64,000 nucleotides of DNA, from NCBI RefSeq assembly GCF_000332515.2, contig NZ_AOGZ02000014.1, forward strand, positions 248,001 through 312,000, given 5' to 3'. How positions within the stretch are numbered: position 1 is the stretch's first letter; the number at the start of each line of letters is the position of its first letter. This DNA comes from Leptospira wolbachii serovar Codice str. CDC (GTDB taxonomy: Bacteria; Spirochaetota; Leptospiria; Leptospirales; Leptospiraceae). Below the pieces are notes generated by a model that was given only the letters and a program-made list of their open reading frames with translations, did not search any database and had not been told where the DNA came from. A program made the position numbers and the translations under genes. Shown one piece after another: positions 28,335-36,544 of this stretch.

Positions 28335-30742
28335 GGAACATAACCTACATAATCTGTAATAATGATGAATTCAAGATATCTTGAAAATCTACTTTGATAA
28401 TCACTCGAAAGAAAAATGGTAGCAGTAATTGATTTACCAATTTTTCTCCTTGCCCCATATCCAAAAGCCCCTGCTCCTTTATCAGCGCCATTTTCCGATT
28501 CTAATTCTTTCAATTGGAGCAAATTTCTTATAGGAGAAGAAGCCAAGTTACCCATATATCGGTGAACACCCCATTCTCTATATTGCTGCAAATGTGCGGT
28601 TTCATGACGTAATGATTCCTCGTCCGTACCAGCAGTCACCGCAAATTGCCCGATCGTTATGCCAGTTGTAGCAAGCGGACCACCTTGTACCACATACCCA
28701 CCATTTACTTTTTTGAATTTTGTATCACGCTGCAAAGCTTTTCCCGCTGCGTAATTTGCTGCTGCATACAAGGCACCAACTATATTTATAGGATTTACAA
28801 TATTGTATATTTTACCAAAATCACTCCTCATAAATGCACTACCTCTGTGTTTTCGTATTTTATAAAGTGCTTTCTGTCCCGCAACTTCAGCCATAAATTT
28901 ATGCACCGGGTTATCTGACTTAGAAGCAACTTCCGCTATCACAAACTTTGCCATATCCTGTAAAAAATTATTTGCTCTAGAATTCCCAGTTCTATCTCTA
29001 AAAGATATTGGATTTCCATCAACATACATCATTCTATTTAAGCCTTGCATACTACTTGGCATTGTAATACCATCGTTACTCACAAACCTGCCTAGACTCG
29101 CATCGTAATACCTGGCCTTGTAATAATACAACCCACTTTCCTGGTCTTCTTCTTGTCCCGTATATTTGAATTTAGTAATGTCTGGTCCATACGAGTCCGT
29201 TCGGAATATCTCCCCATACGGTTTATACGTGATATGACTTTTACCACCTCTTTCCCCACCGGCAAGCACATTCCCATGACCATCAGTAATCATGGTAATG
29301 CTACCCAAATGGTCCGGATGGAAAAAATACATTCCTTCCACTCTGGCATTGCCCGTAGAAGTTCCCCCGCCTCCACTACCACCTTGCCCTGGTTCGTCGG
29401 CAACAGACTGTGCGTCTGCCGGAATTCCATTCCCAAGTCCCAGTAACCAAATCGGTGTTCCCGACTCTGCCTCCCCACCACCCAGTAACAAAGGAAAACA
29501 TCCTGCGGTCGTGGTAAAAGAAAACACAACAACAAGAAGTGCTGTCCCATATCGCGGGATCTGCTTTTGGATTTTGTTGGTAAGACTTGGTAGGAGGGAG
29601 ATTCCAAACAAGTCGAAGGTTTGGTTCTCTAAATTAACTTCCCCTGCTTGATCCTTTGTCTGATACACCATCCAGAACAAAAATCCAAGTAGTACCACCC
29701 AAGGAAGGGCTCTATGACCTTCTCTTAACTTTCCATCAATATAGATATTGGTATCTTCTAAGATGCTAACCAGTGCAAACCCCACCCTGTTTTTCCAGTA
29801 GGTGTCACAATCAATGTTTACATCTTTACAAAATGGATTCACTAGCCAATCGTTCGATGCCATCTGGTTCAAAAGGATCGCATCCCCTCGGCTATACTGA
29901 GCCACCATATCCCCTTCGGCTCCGATCACATAAAGAGTATGTTTTTCCTGCTTTCCAGGACTGCGGTGAATCTCGTAAAAGTTACCAAAACTATAGGTAG
30001 TGGTATTCGAATTCTGAAGTGATTTTTTAATCCTCATCCCCGAGTGGTCATAGGTATACTCGAACTGGTCTCCCCCCATCGACTCGATTCGTTTTAGTTT
30101 GTTTTGTGCATTATAGACGAGTGTGTCTCCATTGCGGGTGGTCATATTCCCCATAGAATCGTAAGTATAGCCAACAATCCCTGTGTTCGGACTATTCACT
30201 CTCGTCACAGCATGGATATGGTTTCCATTCTCATAGGAATAATCAAACGCACCTTTGCTCAGTAAGTTTCCATTCCGATGGTAGGTATAGTTCTCCTCAC
30301 CATACTTTCCGGTAGCTTTTGTTACGCGGTTCAATTGGTCATATTCAAAACTTTGGTTCCGAGATTCGTTCATTAAATCCGTAATAGAAGATATATTCCC
30401 ACGTTTATCATAACCATACTTAATGCTTTGTTCTACATAACTTTGTTTCAAGTAAGTAACGAGTGTTTGAGGTCGCATACGTAATGGGTCGTATCCAATT
30501 TTTGTCAATACACCATTTCCCGTTTTACGTTCTATATAGTATTTATTACTTTCTAGTTTAGGTCCTTCGTAACTAACCACTGTATGGTTCAAGCTATTCC
30601 CATCATGTGAGTCCATTGTCAGAAAAGCCAGTTGTCCCGTTCCTGTGTAGTGGTTCCGCACAAGCGTCCCTTCCGGGTAGGTTATGGTTTTTACCCGACC
30701 AAACGAGTCGTAGGTTCTTTCTTTGGGGCGAGTCCCGAACAT
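28331..30742 (-). CDS. RHS-repeat protein with metallopeptidase-like C-terminal tip (5' truncated)
   Basis: 803 residues. YD repeats fill about 1-260 (YDSFGRVKT, YDKRGNISS, YDSMGNMTTRNGD). A non-Rhs insert at about 288-465 holds two hydrophobic segments (346-360 and 399-416). The RHS core at 471-555 has [17 protein letters not shown] and ESGLYYYKARYYDASLGRFVS. The tip has a zincin motif HETAH at 713-717 and an ELESENGAD segment that may supply a third ligand. The first codons MFGTR are encoded by the dispersed element, so a longer N-terminal part (signal, further repeats) has been cut off; expression as such is doubtful. Confidence 0.85.
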   Translation of the reverse strand: MFGTRPKERTYDSFGRVKTITYPEGTLVRNHYTGTGQLAFLTMDSHDGNSLNHTVVSYEGPKLESNKYYIERKTGNGVLTKIGYDPLRMRPQTLVTYLKQSYVEQSIKYGYDKRGNISSITDLMNESRNQSFEYDQLNRVTKATGKYGEENYTYHRNGNLLSKGAFDYSYENGNHIHAVTRVNSPNTGIVGYTYDSMGNMTTRNGDTLVYNAQNKLKRIESMGGDQFEYTYDHSGMRIKKSLQNSNTTTYSFGNFYEIHRSPGKQEKHTLYVIGAEGDMVAQYSRGDAILLNQMASNDWLVNPFCKDVNIDCDTYWKNRVGFALVSILEDTNIYIDGKLREGHRALPWVVLLGFLFWMVYQTKDQAGEVNLENQTFDLFGISLLPSLTNKIQKQIPRYGTALLVVVFSFTTTAGCFPLLLGGGEAESGTPIWLLGLGNGIPADAQSVADEPGQGGSGGGGTSTGNARVEGMYFFHPDHLGSITMITDGHGNVLAGGERGGKSHITYKPYGEIFRTDSYGPDITKFKYTGQEEDQESGLYYYKARYYDASLGRFVSNDGITMPSSMQGLNRMMYVDGNPISFRDRTGNSRANNFLQDMAKFVIAEVASKSDNPVHKFMAEVAGQKALYKIRKHRGSAFMRSDFGKIYNIVNPINIVGALYAAANYAAGKALQRDTKFKKVNGGYVVQGGPLATTGITIGQFAVTAGTDEESLRHETAHLQQYREWGVHRYMGNLASSPIRNLLQLKELESENGADKGAGAFGYGARRKIGKSITATIFLSSDYQSRFSRYLEFIIITDYVGYVP
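29060..29345 (-). repeat. Rhs core segment repeated in four cassettes
   Basis: The DNA for the Rhs core (HPDHLGSITM through GRFVSNDG) is nearly identical at 29060-29345 and 32850-33130, with a shorter copy at 25207-25447 and only its tail at 35095-35205. This is enough shared sequence for homologous recombination to swap the downstream tips. Confidence 0.88.
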
Positions 30743-30865
30743 GGGAGTAAGTCAATAACATATCCAACGTTTGGCGACCACTTTTCTCGTGTTTGTCGGG
30801 ATCAGGCTACTCTGGGGTTCGCGTTCGCTCCCGTCCTGCGGACCAAGCCCGACGTATCCTTCTCG
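30726..30865 (+). repeat. 140-bp dispersed element, full copy
   Basis: GGGCGAGTCCCGAAC to CCTTCTCG, 140 bases. It overlaps the first codons of the long Rhs frame on the minus strand. Unlike the copies at 24065, 27080 and 33154 it is followed on the right by unrelated AT-rich DNA, not by the IS481-type fragment. Confidence 0.92.
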
Positions 30866-31397
30866 CTTGGGTGGGATTTTATACAAACAACAGAACTTTA
30901 GAAAAATCTATTTGTCCTGAAGTAAAAATAGATGGTGACCGTACATACTAAAGACGTCTTTGTAAGGAAATAGCACACAATTTAACGAAAACTTTCTTCA
31001 CTAATATAGTTACAGCAAAGCTCTCCTATACATCGTCAACTAATACATCAACCTGAACTGTCCCAAAAACAAAGTCAATGAATTCAGAAAAATTAACACC
31101 AAATCTAATACTATAATAAACTCCAAATTACATTTCTACAGATATTGGAGAATCAAACTATTTCCCAATAATTTCCCTTGAAGACGATTTTGTAGCACCT
31201 AGTGGAAAGATAATATTAGCATTAAATTTAGCAAATGCTTTCTTGCTGCTTTTTTTATCATCTTGTTTTGGAAGATGCATTTAAAACAATAAATGAATTT
31301 CCTTGGTTTAGCATTAACTATCATAGAAACATCCATTTCACTAAAGCACGACTATTTTGTGCCTTAGCAGAAGTCAACGATTGAAAACAAGAGAACT
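30866..31397. other. AT-rich non-coding stretch
   Basis: About 530 bases with stops in all frames. No gene or RNA recognised. It is probably decayed insertion-sequence or cassette DNA, because the transposase remnant follows. Confidence 0.5.
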
Positions 31398-31637
31398 TGG
31401 TATGTTTGGCGTGTTGATTATTTCATCTGTTGTACTATGAGTATCTGTAATCTTTTGAGAATCACAGATACTCATAGTAGTCTTCTTGCTTGTGAAATCT
31501 AAAATAAAACGAATTTAGCGCAAACAAAAGCGATATTTGAAAGACTTTCTAAAGAGTATGGCCGTCCGCTTGCAATAAAGTCAGACAAGGGATCATCTTC
31601 TGCGATAAACTTAGTTTATCGACTTCAATAAAATCAC
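31398..31637 (+). mobile_element. Degenerate IS481-type transposase, catalytic core piece
   Basis: In one plus-strand frame: WYVWRVDY (first catalytic Asp region), ITDTHSSLLACEI, then after one stop NLAQTKAIFERLSKEYGRPL and AIKSDKGSSSA (second Asp region). This is the integrase-core spacing of IS481 transposases, the same family whose 3' ends appear at 24216, 27231 and 33316. An internal TAA and altered residues show it is dead. Confidence 0.75.
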
Positions 31638-31744
31638 AAATGCTATATGTGATTTTATCGGAAAATTGAAACGACTTACTAATCCAAAGATACTTTAGAA
31701 ATAGCTAATTGTTGAAACTTCAGTCGTCTTTGAAGTTTCAACAA
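31435..31744. repeat. Cluster of perfect inverted repeats in the dead transposase
   Basis: Four hairpins in about 310 bases: 14-bp arms at 31435-31448 and 31464-31477; 7-bp arms at about 31604-31620; 11-bp arms within about 31626-31656 (ATAAAATCACA and its complement); 14-bp arms at 31709-31722 and 31731-31744 (TTGTTGAAACTTCA). The last two could terminate transcription after the minus-strand lipoprotein at 31761, though T-runs are weak. Confidence 0.8.
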
Positions 31745-31760
31745 TACTTAAAGTAAAAAA

Positions 31761-32225
31761 CTAATAAACCAGAATTGTCCCTTTTGCTTCATTATTGCAT
31801 AAATTTTCGGCGGCTGTTAGACCCAACGAAGCAGGAAGCATTATTTCATTAATGTAAATGTTCTTTGAAGTAATACATTTAAAATCTCTTGGATTATTCA
31901 AAGCACATTTATTAGGATACTTAGTTAATGATTGCCACTCGGTTATTATTTTATTTGGATCTAGTCCGACTAAAGTATAAATATTCACACAATATTGAGC
32001 CAAGCTCAGTACAATATTCTGACTGTCTATTACTGAATATCGGAATAACATATTATTTACCGGTAACCCAGAATTATAATCAATCAAAACACTATTAGCG
32101 ATCAGAAGCAACGAATTTGCCTGGCCCAGCTTTTTGTTTTCTTCTTTCTGATCATTAATGTTGTTCAAATTTACACATTGAATCACCAAACTAAAATTAA
32201 TAAAAAATAAACACAGTTTTTTCAT
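31761..32225 (-). CDS. Lipoprotein, candidate immunity protein
   Basis: 154 residues with lipobox VIQC at about 14-17, a helical middle and six or so cysteines in the C-terminal half. Its ATG follows directly after the TGA of the Rhs fragment at 32226 with no gap. The partner tip is also cysteine-rich. No family recognised. Confidence 0.75.
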   Translation of the reverse strand: MKKLCLFFINFSLVIQCVNLNNINDQKEENKKLGQANSLLLIANSVLIDYNSGLPVNNMLFRYSVIDSQNIVLSLAQYCVNIYTLVGLDPNKIITEWQSLTKYPNKCALNNPRDFKCITSKNIYINEIMLPASLGLTAAENLCNNEAKGTILVY

Positions 32226-33170
32226 TCATTTACCACACTTATTTTCGGATGAATTATATAGTTCTGGTTTACAATGAGACCCATTTGAATCGGTACAAAC
32301 AAATTCATTACAACCACTCTCCGGAATCGATGGTGTCCAATTATATGCACAATTAGCGACTCTGCAAGTTCTCAATATCGAAGTTACTACGAGCCAGTTA
32401 AAAATATTTTCCTGTGCAAGTTTCTTCTGCCGTTCATTCATATCCGTGCGACTAAGTCTTTTTCTCTTAGGAACCCAATATCGGATTTCAGTATATCTTT
32501 CGGTAATCCAATTTCCAATGTCTCCATGAACTGCTTCTTTATACATTTGGTTCAATGATTTTCCAAAGTCACTTCGTTTTAAATGTTCAAACCTAAAATC
32601 TGATTTGCCAAGAATTCCTCTAAGATTTTTATCAATGTCATTATTATGTCTAGCAAGATCTTTCTTTTTCCCAATAGAATAGCCAGTGAGAAAGCCTTCT
32701 ATTTTTTTACCTTCTGGTGCCAAAATATAACCAAGTAAACCAAAAATCAATGACTGACTAATCCTATTCCCACTCCTATCCGCCCATTTCAACGGATTCC
32801 CTTCCACATACATCATTCGGTTCATCCCTTGCTCTTTATCAGGAAACACCTGACCATCGTTACTCACAAACCTGCCAAGGCTCGCATCATAATACCTAGC
32901 CTTGTAATAATACAAGCCACTTTCCTGGTCCTCTTCTTGTCCTGTATATTTGAATTTAGTAATGTCTGGTCCATAAGAGTCCGTTCTAAATATCTCCCCA
33001 TACGGTTTATACGTGATATGACTTTTACCACCTCTTTCCCCGCCGGCAAGCACATTCCCATGACCATCGGTAATCATGGTAATGCTACCCAAATGGTCGG
33101 GATGGAAAAAATACATCCCTTCCACTCTGGCGTTGCGTTTCGTATTCTTTTGGGGGCGAGTCCCGAACAT
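32226..33170 (-). CDS. Rhs core fragment with cysteine-rich tip
   Basis: 314 residues. The first codons (MFGTRP) come from the element, then the sequence joins the Rhs frame at NARVEGMYFFHPDHLG, runs through the whole core and ends it at GNPLKWADRSGN. The tip (about 130-314) has no motif I know: a glycine-rich hydrophobic helix (LIFGLLGYILAPEG), basic stretches (WVPKRKRLSRTDMNERQKK) and eight cysteines in the last 60 residues. A related tip segment (RMGERRKSLSQ) occurs at 34.8 kb. Confidence 0.75.
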   Translation of the reverse strand: MFGTRPQKNTKRNARVEGMYFFHPDHLGSITMITDGHGNVLAGGERGGKSHITYKPYGEIFRTDSYGPDITKFKYTGQEEDQESGLYYYKARYYDASLGRFVSNDGQVFPDKEQGMNRMMYVEGNPLKWADRSGNRISQSLIFGLLGYILAPEGKKIEGFLTGYSIGKKKDLARHNNDIDKNLRGILGKSDFRFEHLKRSDFGKSLNQMYKEAVHGDIGNWITERYTEIRYWVPKRKRLSRTDMNERQKKLAQENIFNWLVVTSILRTCRVANCAYNWTPSIPESGCNEFVCTDSNGSHCKPELYNSSENKCGK

Positions 33171-33293
33171 GGAACTAAGCCTACAACATATCTAACGTTT
33201 GGCGATCACTTTTCCCGCGTTCGTCGGGATCAGGCTACTTTGGGGTCCGCATTCGCTCCCGTCCTTCGGACCAAGCCCGTCGTATCCTTCTCG
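33154..33293 (+). repeat. 140-bp dispersed element, full copy
   Basis: GGGCGAGTCCCGAAC to TATCCTTCTCG, 140 bases, closest to the copy at 24065. It forms the 5' boundary of the Rhs cassette at 31761-33170 and adjoins the IS481-type fragment on the right. Confidence 0.92.
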
Positions 33294-33513
33294 TGGGAAA
33301 AACAATTTTTTAAAAATGGTTGATGAGAAGGGAAAATATTTTCAGGTTTATCAGAAGTCCTATTTCAACAAAGAAATCTCACCAGGAAGGTAAAGGAATG
33401 GCAGAACTCCTTATCAAGTTTCCTACGATGGAATCCGAGAATCAGAAAAGGAAGAAACTCAATAATCTAAATTAAGTTAGAGGATTTTGTAAGATGAATA
33501 CTGTATCTGTACA
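33294..33513 (+). mobile_element. IS481-type transposase 3' fragment and right end, decayed
   Basis: From 33316 to 33465 the plus strand gives MVDEKGKYFQVYQKSYFNKE, then after an internal stop RNGRTPYQVSYDGI. It ends with TACTGTATCTGTACA as in the other two fragments. The first bases after the element differ from the other two copies, so this copy has drifted longest. Confidence 0.75.
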
Positions 33514-33594
33514 TTTTTTTTGTATATAAGCAATTAACTGTTCATACAACGTAAACATAATTAATGTCGTCATTTTAATCAATTAAGTATATCT

Positions 33595-34200
33595 ATGAAA
33601 ATAGTTAAGATAAAATCATTTTTAATTTTTAAATTATTTTTAATCCTTTTTCTCATTCAATGTGAAAGTGTCAAAAGATACTCACGTAATCGAATTCACG
33701 ACACAGCAGACCTTTTTACCATTGGTATCGAAAGGGGGAATATCGGAGCAAATTTTTTTTTCTGGTGCCTAGGGGGAGGATTAACCATTAGCAGTAGGAC
33801 AAGCGGGATCGGAATGAGGGATGGACATTTTGGCATCTATGAAATAAATGACAATTCAACCCTGGATATATTCCCCTTAGTCAGAAAAGATTCGCCCGCT
33901 AACAAAATTGGGATTTCAAATATATTAATCAATTCCAGTGGTCATAAACAATTACACCCACAAGAGAGAACAAAAGAAAAAGATTATCAAATCGTAAATT
34001 TTTTAACCATTTTTCCAATACCACCAATACCCGAATCAAAGAGAAAAGTAGCGTACTGCAACTCTCCTGTAAAAATTGAGGGGTCTCTCGGTTTATATTT
34101 CGGAGTAAGATTTGGATTTAATCTTAGCGAATTGCTAGATCTTATCACCGGATATTCAACTTTAGATATGCTTAATGACGATGAGACAGAGGAAAACTAA
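33595..34200 (+). CDS. Lipoprotein of unknown function
   Basis: 201 residues, lipobox LIQC at about 19-22. It then has NRIHDTADLFTIGIERGNIGANFF and a glycine-rich GLTISSRTSGIGMRDG segment that I associate with a conserved leptospiral lipoprotein group of unknown role. It is the only plus-strand protein gene inside the island and splits the minus-strand cassettes, so it was probably inserted separately. Confidence 0.7.
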   Translation: MKIVKIKSFLIFKLFLILFLIQCESVKRYSRNRIHDTADLFTIGIERGNIGANFFFWCLGGGLTISSRTSGIGMRDGHFGIYEINDNSTLDIFPLVRKDSPANKIGISNILINSSGHKQLHPQERTKEKDYQIVNFLTIFPIPPIPESKRKVAYCNSPVKIEGSLGLYFGVRFGFNLSELLDLITGYSTLDMLNDDETEEN

Positions 34201-34301
34201 ATAAAGTTTAGGATTTACGGTATTTTAAAATACAAACTAAAGTAGCTGTCACATGCTTTACGAAAAAAAATATAATGTAAACATTGCCATCATTAAAAAA
34301 A

Positions 34302-34493
34302 TCACTTTCTACATCTTTGATATAAAGTTAACCATAACAAACACAAATCTTGTTTTTCTGGATCGTTTATTGCCTTGTCACAATCTGTTAGCGCTGGCAT
34401 TCCAAAAAAATCGAAACATCCTTTATCACCTTTAGCACAGCCACTCAATAAACTATGGGAAATAATTAGCGTAATTAAAAATCCTCTTATCAT
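34302..34493 (-). CDS. Small cysteine-rich lipoprotein, candidate immunity protein
   Basis: 63 residues from the ATG at 34493, with lipobox LLSGC (about 13-17) and five more cysteines. I reject the start at 34514 because the ATGA overlap at 34490-34493 with the tip's stop is the pattern throughout this array. No homologue recognised. Confidence 0.72.
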   Translation of the reverse strand: MIRGFLITLIISHSLLSGCAKGDKGCFDFFGMPALTDCDKAINDPEKQDLCLLWLTLYQRCRK

Positions 34494-35198
34494 TTCATAC
34501 TCGCAATAAACCAACCTCTAATCATACCATTTCCATAACAATCAGGCTCTTTGTTATAACAAGAAACAGCTGCTTCATAAAAATTCCAAATTAAAGCATT
34601 TTTTTTATAGCCTACATCTTCCTCTGTAACTCGACTTTCATTAATTGGCCTAATATTAAAATCCCACATACCTAAAAATGGTTCATTTGTATTTGTGCTA
34701 AATTTCTCAGTCTCCCTTTCAGCCATTATACCATTCCAAAGTATTAAATTCTCGCAAGTAGCTTTATCTGCAGATTTTTTAGCTACAAGCAACCTGAAGA
34801 AATTGTGACAAACTTTTCCTTCGTTCTCCCATACGCGATTGAGAATATGTATGTTTAAACTTAAATAAATAGTGATTAATTTTCCTTATACTTAATGCAT
34901 TATTAGCCGTCCAACCCAATAAACCATTTTTTCCGATAGTATTATCCAATGTATTTCTTAGCTTAGAGTTATTACTCTTTTGTTGTTGATTCTTGCTGAA
35001 CCCATATCCTAGTGCGAAACCCTGCTGCATAGATAGTCCTAAATTTTGGGCAGCGACAGCCCCCATTAAACCCCATGCCAGTTGTGTAGATATCTTATTC
35101 CCAGTCTTATCCGCCCATTTCAACGGATTCCCTTCCACATACATCATCCGGTTCATACCTTGCTCTTTACTTGGAATCACCTGACCATCGTTACTCAC
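34490..35198 (-). pseudogene. Rhs core tail with tip, frameshifted
   Basis: Begins RFVSNDGQVIPSKEQGMNRM and GNPLKWADKTGN, the end of the Rhs core, then a tip with a glycine-rich hydrophobic helix. The first frame stops at 34779 (RMGERRKSLSQFLQVACS). An overlapping frame, open through NRVWENEGKVCHNFFRLL from about 34835, continues to 34490 and ends next to the lipoprotein start. The two halves together make a normal tip, so one indel near 34.83 kb has broken it. Confidence 0.7.
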
Positions 35199-35236
35199 AA
35201 ACCTACGAAGCAGACAGACTATCCTTATAATTGATA

Positions 35237-35479
35237 TTAAAAAACAGGATTCTCAGTACCATATTTTTTTGCACTACTCATGCAAAAATAATATGAAAAA
35301 AGAAATCCAGTTCTAGAATTTTCAAATTCTTCCCAAGTTTCATCACTTCTTTTCGGCATACTAGCTAACGTTAGCTCTAACCTACATTCCTTTTCCAAAG
35401 ATTCTCTCGTTCGACCGCAAGAACTAACCTGCAAAAGAAGTATGTAAAACAATATAAAAAGTCTTTTAATCTTCTTCAC
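35237..35479 (-). CDS. Small lipoprotein, candidate immunity protein
   Basis: 80 residues from a GTG at 35479 that overlaps the tip's stop (GTGA). Lipobox VSSC at about 18-21, then RTRESLEKECRLEL, resembling the N-terminal region of the other small lipoproteins (hydrophobic signal, Cys, about ten residues, then Lys-x-x-Cys). The C-terminus ends ENPVF. Confidence 0.75.
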   Translation of the reverse strand: MKKIKRLFILFYILLLQVSSCGRTRESLEKECRLELTLASMPKRSDETWEEFENSRTGFLFSYYFCMSSAKKYGTENPVF

Positions 35480-35673
35480 GGGATGTAATCCAGATAGATC
35501 ATTATAATTAATGCATTTTGTCCATTAAGACTTTGAGACGAATGATTACCATACCGCAAAAGCAGCGAACCTCTCCATTTATCTTTATTCACATCATAAG
35601 ACTTTGAGTTACCGATACAATTACAAAGAATTGGTAACATTTGAAAAAAACTGCAATTTTCAATATTAGCCAA
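35476..35673 (-). pseudogene. Orphan Rhs tip fragment
   Basis: 65 residues. The last 20 (SLNGQNALIIMIYLDYIP) align with SINANADMLIQFIIIDRLGYSP of the orphan at 20084; the upstream part (ENCSFFQMLPILCNCIGNS) is divergent. No core, YD repeat or HExxH motif. It keeps only the end of the tip that overlaps its lipoprotein. Confidence 0.65.
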
Positions 35674-35721
35674 TTCATCATTTCCCCTTCCTGACTAACC
35701 GAACACCAAATATCAAATTAT

Positions 35722-35964
35722 TTACAACCTTGGCCCAGGATCACCCTTTCTTTCTGCATTATCCAGACACATTAAATAATCAGTCATAAGTCCTGTTACC
35801 ATCTGGTTCAGTTCTTCATTTGTAAAACCCGCTGCTCCAATTAACAACGGAGCATCCTTTACGTAATAATCTTTACATGATGCACGCATAACAGAAACGC
35901 TAGGGGCACAACCGGAAACAAACATCAAAAAGCACGACAAGCAATACAATTTCATTTTTTTCAT
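35722..35964 (-). CDS. Small lipoprotein, candidate immunity protein (family 1, distant)
   Basis: 80 residues, lipobox VSGC at about 16-19. Shares with the proteins at 19836 and 27514 the pattern SVMRASCKDYYVKDAPL, then MTGLMTDYLMCLDNAE-like and the ending GPRL. The ATG overlaps a TGA preceded by GYVP in the degenerate tip upstream. It is probably the oldest copy of the module. Confidence 0.76.
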   Translation of the reverse strand: MKKMKLYCLSCFLMFVSGCAPSVSVMRASCKDYYVKDAPLLIGAAGFTNEELNQMVTGLMTDYLMCLDNAERKGDPGPRL

Positions 35965-36110
35965 GGCACATATCCTATTTTTTAATTATATAAATTTGCA
36001 GTACACTTTTTCTATATTTGTCTATATTGATATCTCTAGAAAAGTTTGCTCTACTAGATAAGATCATGTTAAGTGCCTTCTTTTCACCCGCACCATAGTT
36101 CACCAAAGCC
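35961..36110 (-). pseudogene. Decayed Rhs tip remnant
   Basis: Minus-strand translation from about 36110 gives ALVNYGAGEKKALNMILSS and then SVLQIYIIK before a stop; one frame over, KIGYVP leads to the TGA overlapping the next ATG. Both parts align with the orphan tips at 20084 and 27753, so one indel has broken the frame. It is the rightmost Rhs trace and marks the right edge of the island. Confidence 0.65.
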
Positions 36111-36544
36111 TAAATTCAAAGCATACCTACAACGAAGGAGGATTCCTTTTCCTTACCACTTCCTCCAAATCGTCTAAACATCCAAAAAACAATGCGAACC
36201 TACCCGACAAAGCTGCTCACTATTTCAACAAACAAGTGATAGCCTATCAAACATTTTCTATTAAATTTTCAATAAAATGCGACCGCTTTTTAGAGAATCC
36301 CCTCCATTTTACTCGTCTTATTATAACTATCCGAGAACAAAAAGCTTAGATCCGAATCCCATCAGAAGTATGACCAACTAACTTGTAGATAAAAAAATTC
36401 AAACCAGTATGATAATTTCCATCTGTGGAATTTCTCATTTCCACTGAGTAACATTTAGTCATATCGATTGACTTTTATATACACAAAATCTATAGATTCC
36501 ATTTTCTGATTTACTCTCTAACTGGGAAAGAAACCATATACTCA
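36111..36544. other. Non-coding stretch at the right edge of the island
   Basis: About 430 bases with no credible frame. It should contain the promoter of the PAS protein at 36545. I see no copy of the tRNA-Arg 3' repeat, so no right attachment site is visible. Confidence 0.5.

Noticed and set aside
24065..33293. The elements as integron attC sites (some end GTTAGAT on the minus strand, matching GTTRRRY)
   Set aside because: The copies at 16319, 21434 and 28034 lack the motif (GGTAGTG or GTTAGTG), I find no complementary RYYYAAC box at the other end, and there is no integrase in the window.
20000..36000. CRISPR array
   Set aside because: The repeats are 140 bases and kilobases apart; no short regularly spaced repeats or cas genes are present.
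20000..36000. Prophage
   Set aside because: No integrase, capsid, tail, terminase or lysis genes; the content is Rhs fragments, lipoproteins and insertion sequence remnants.
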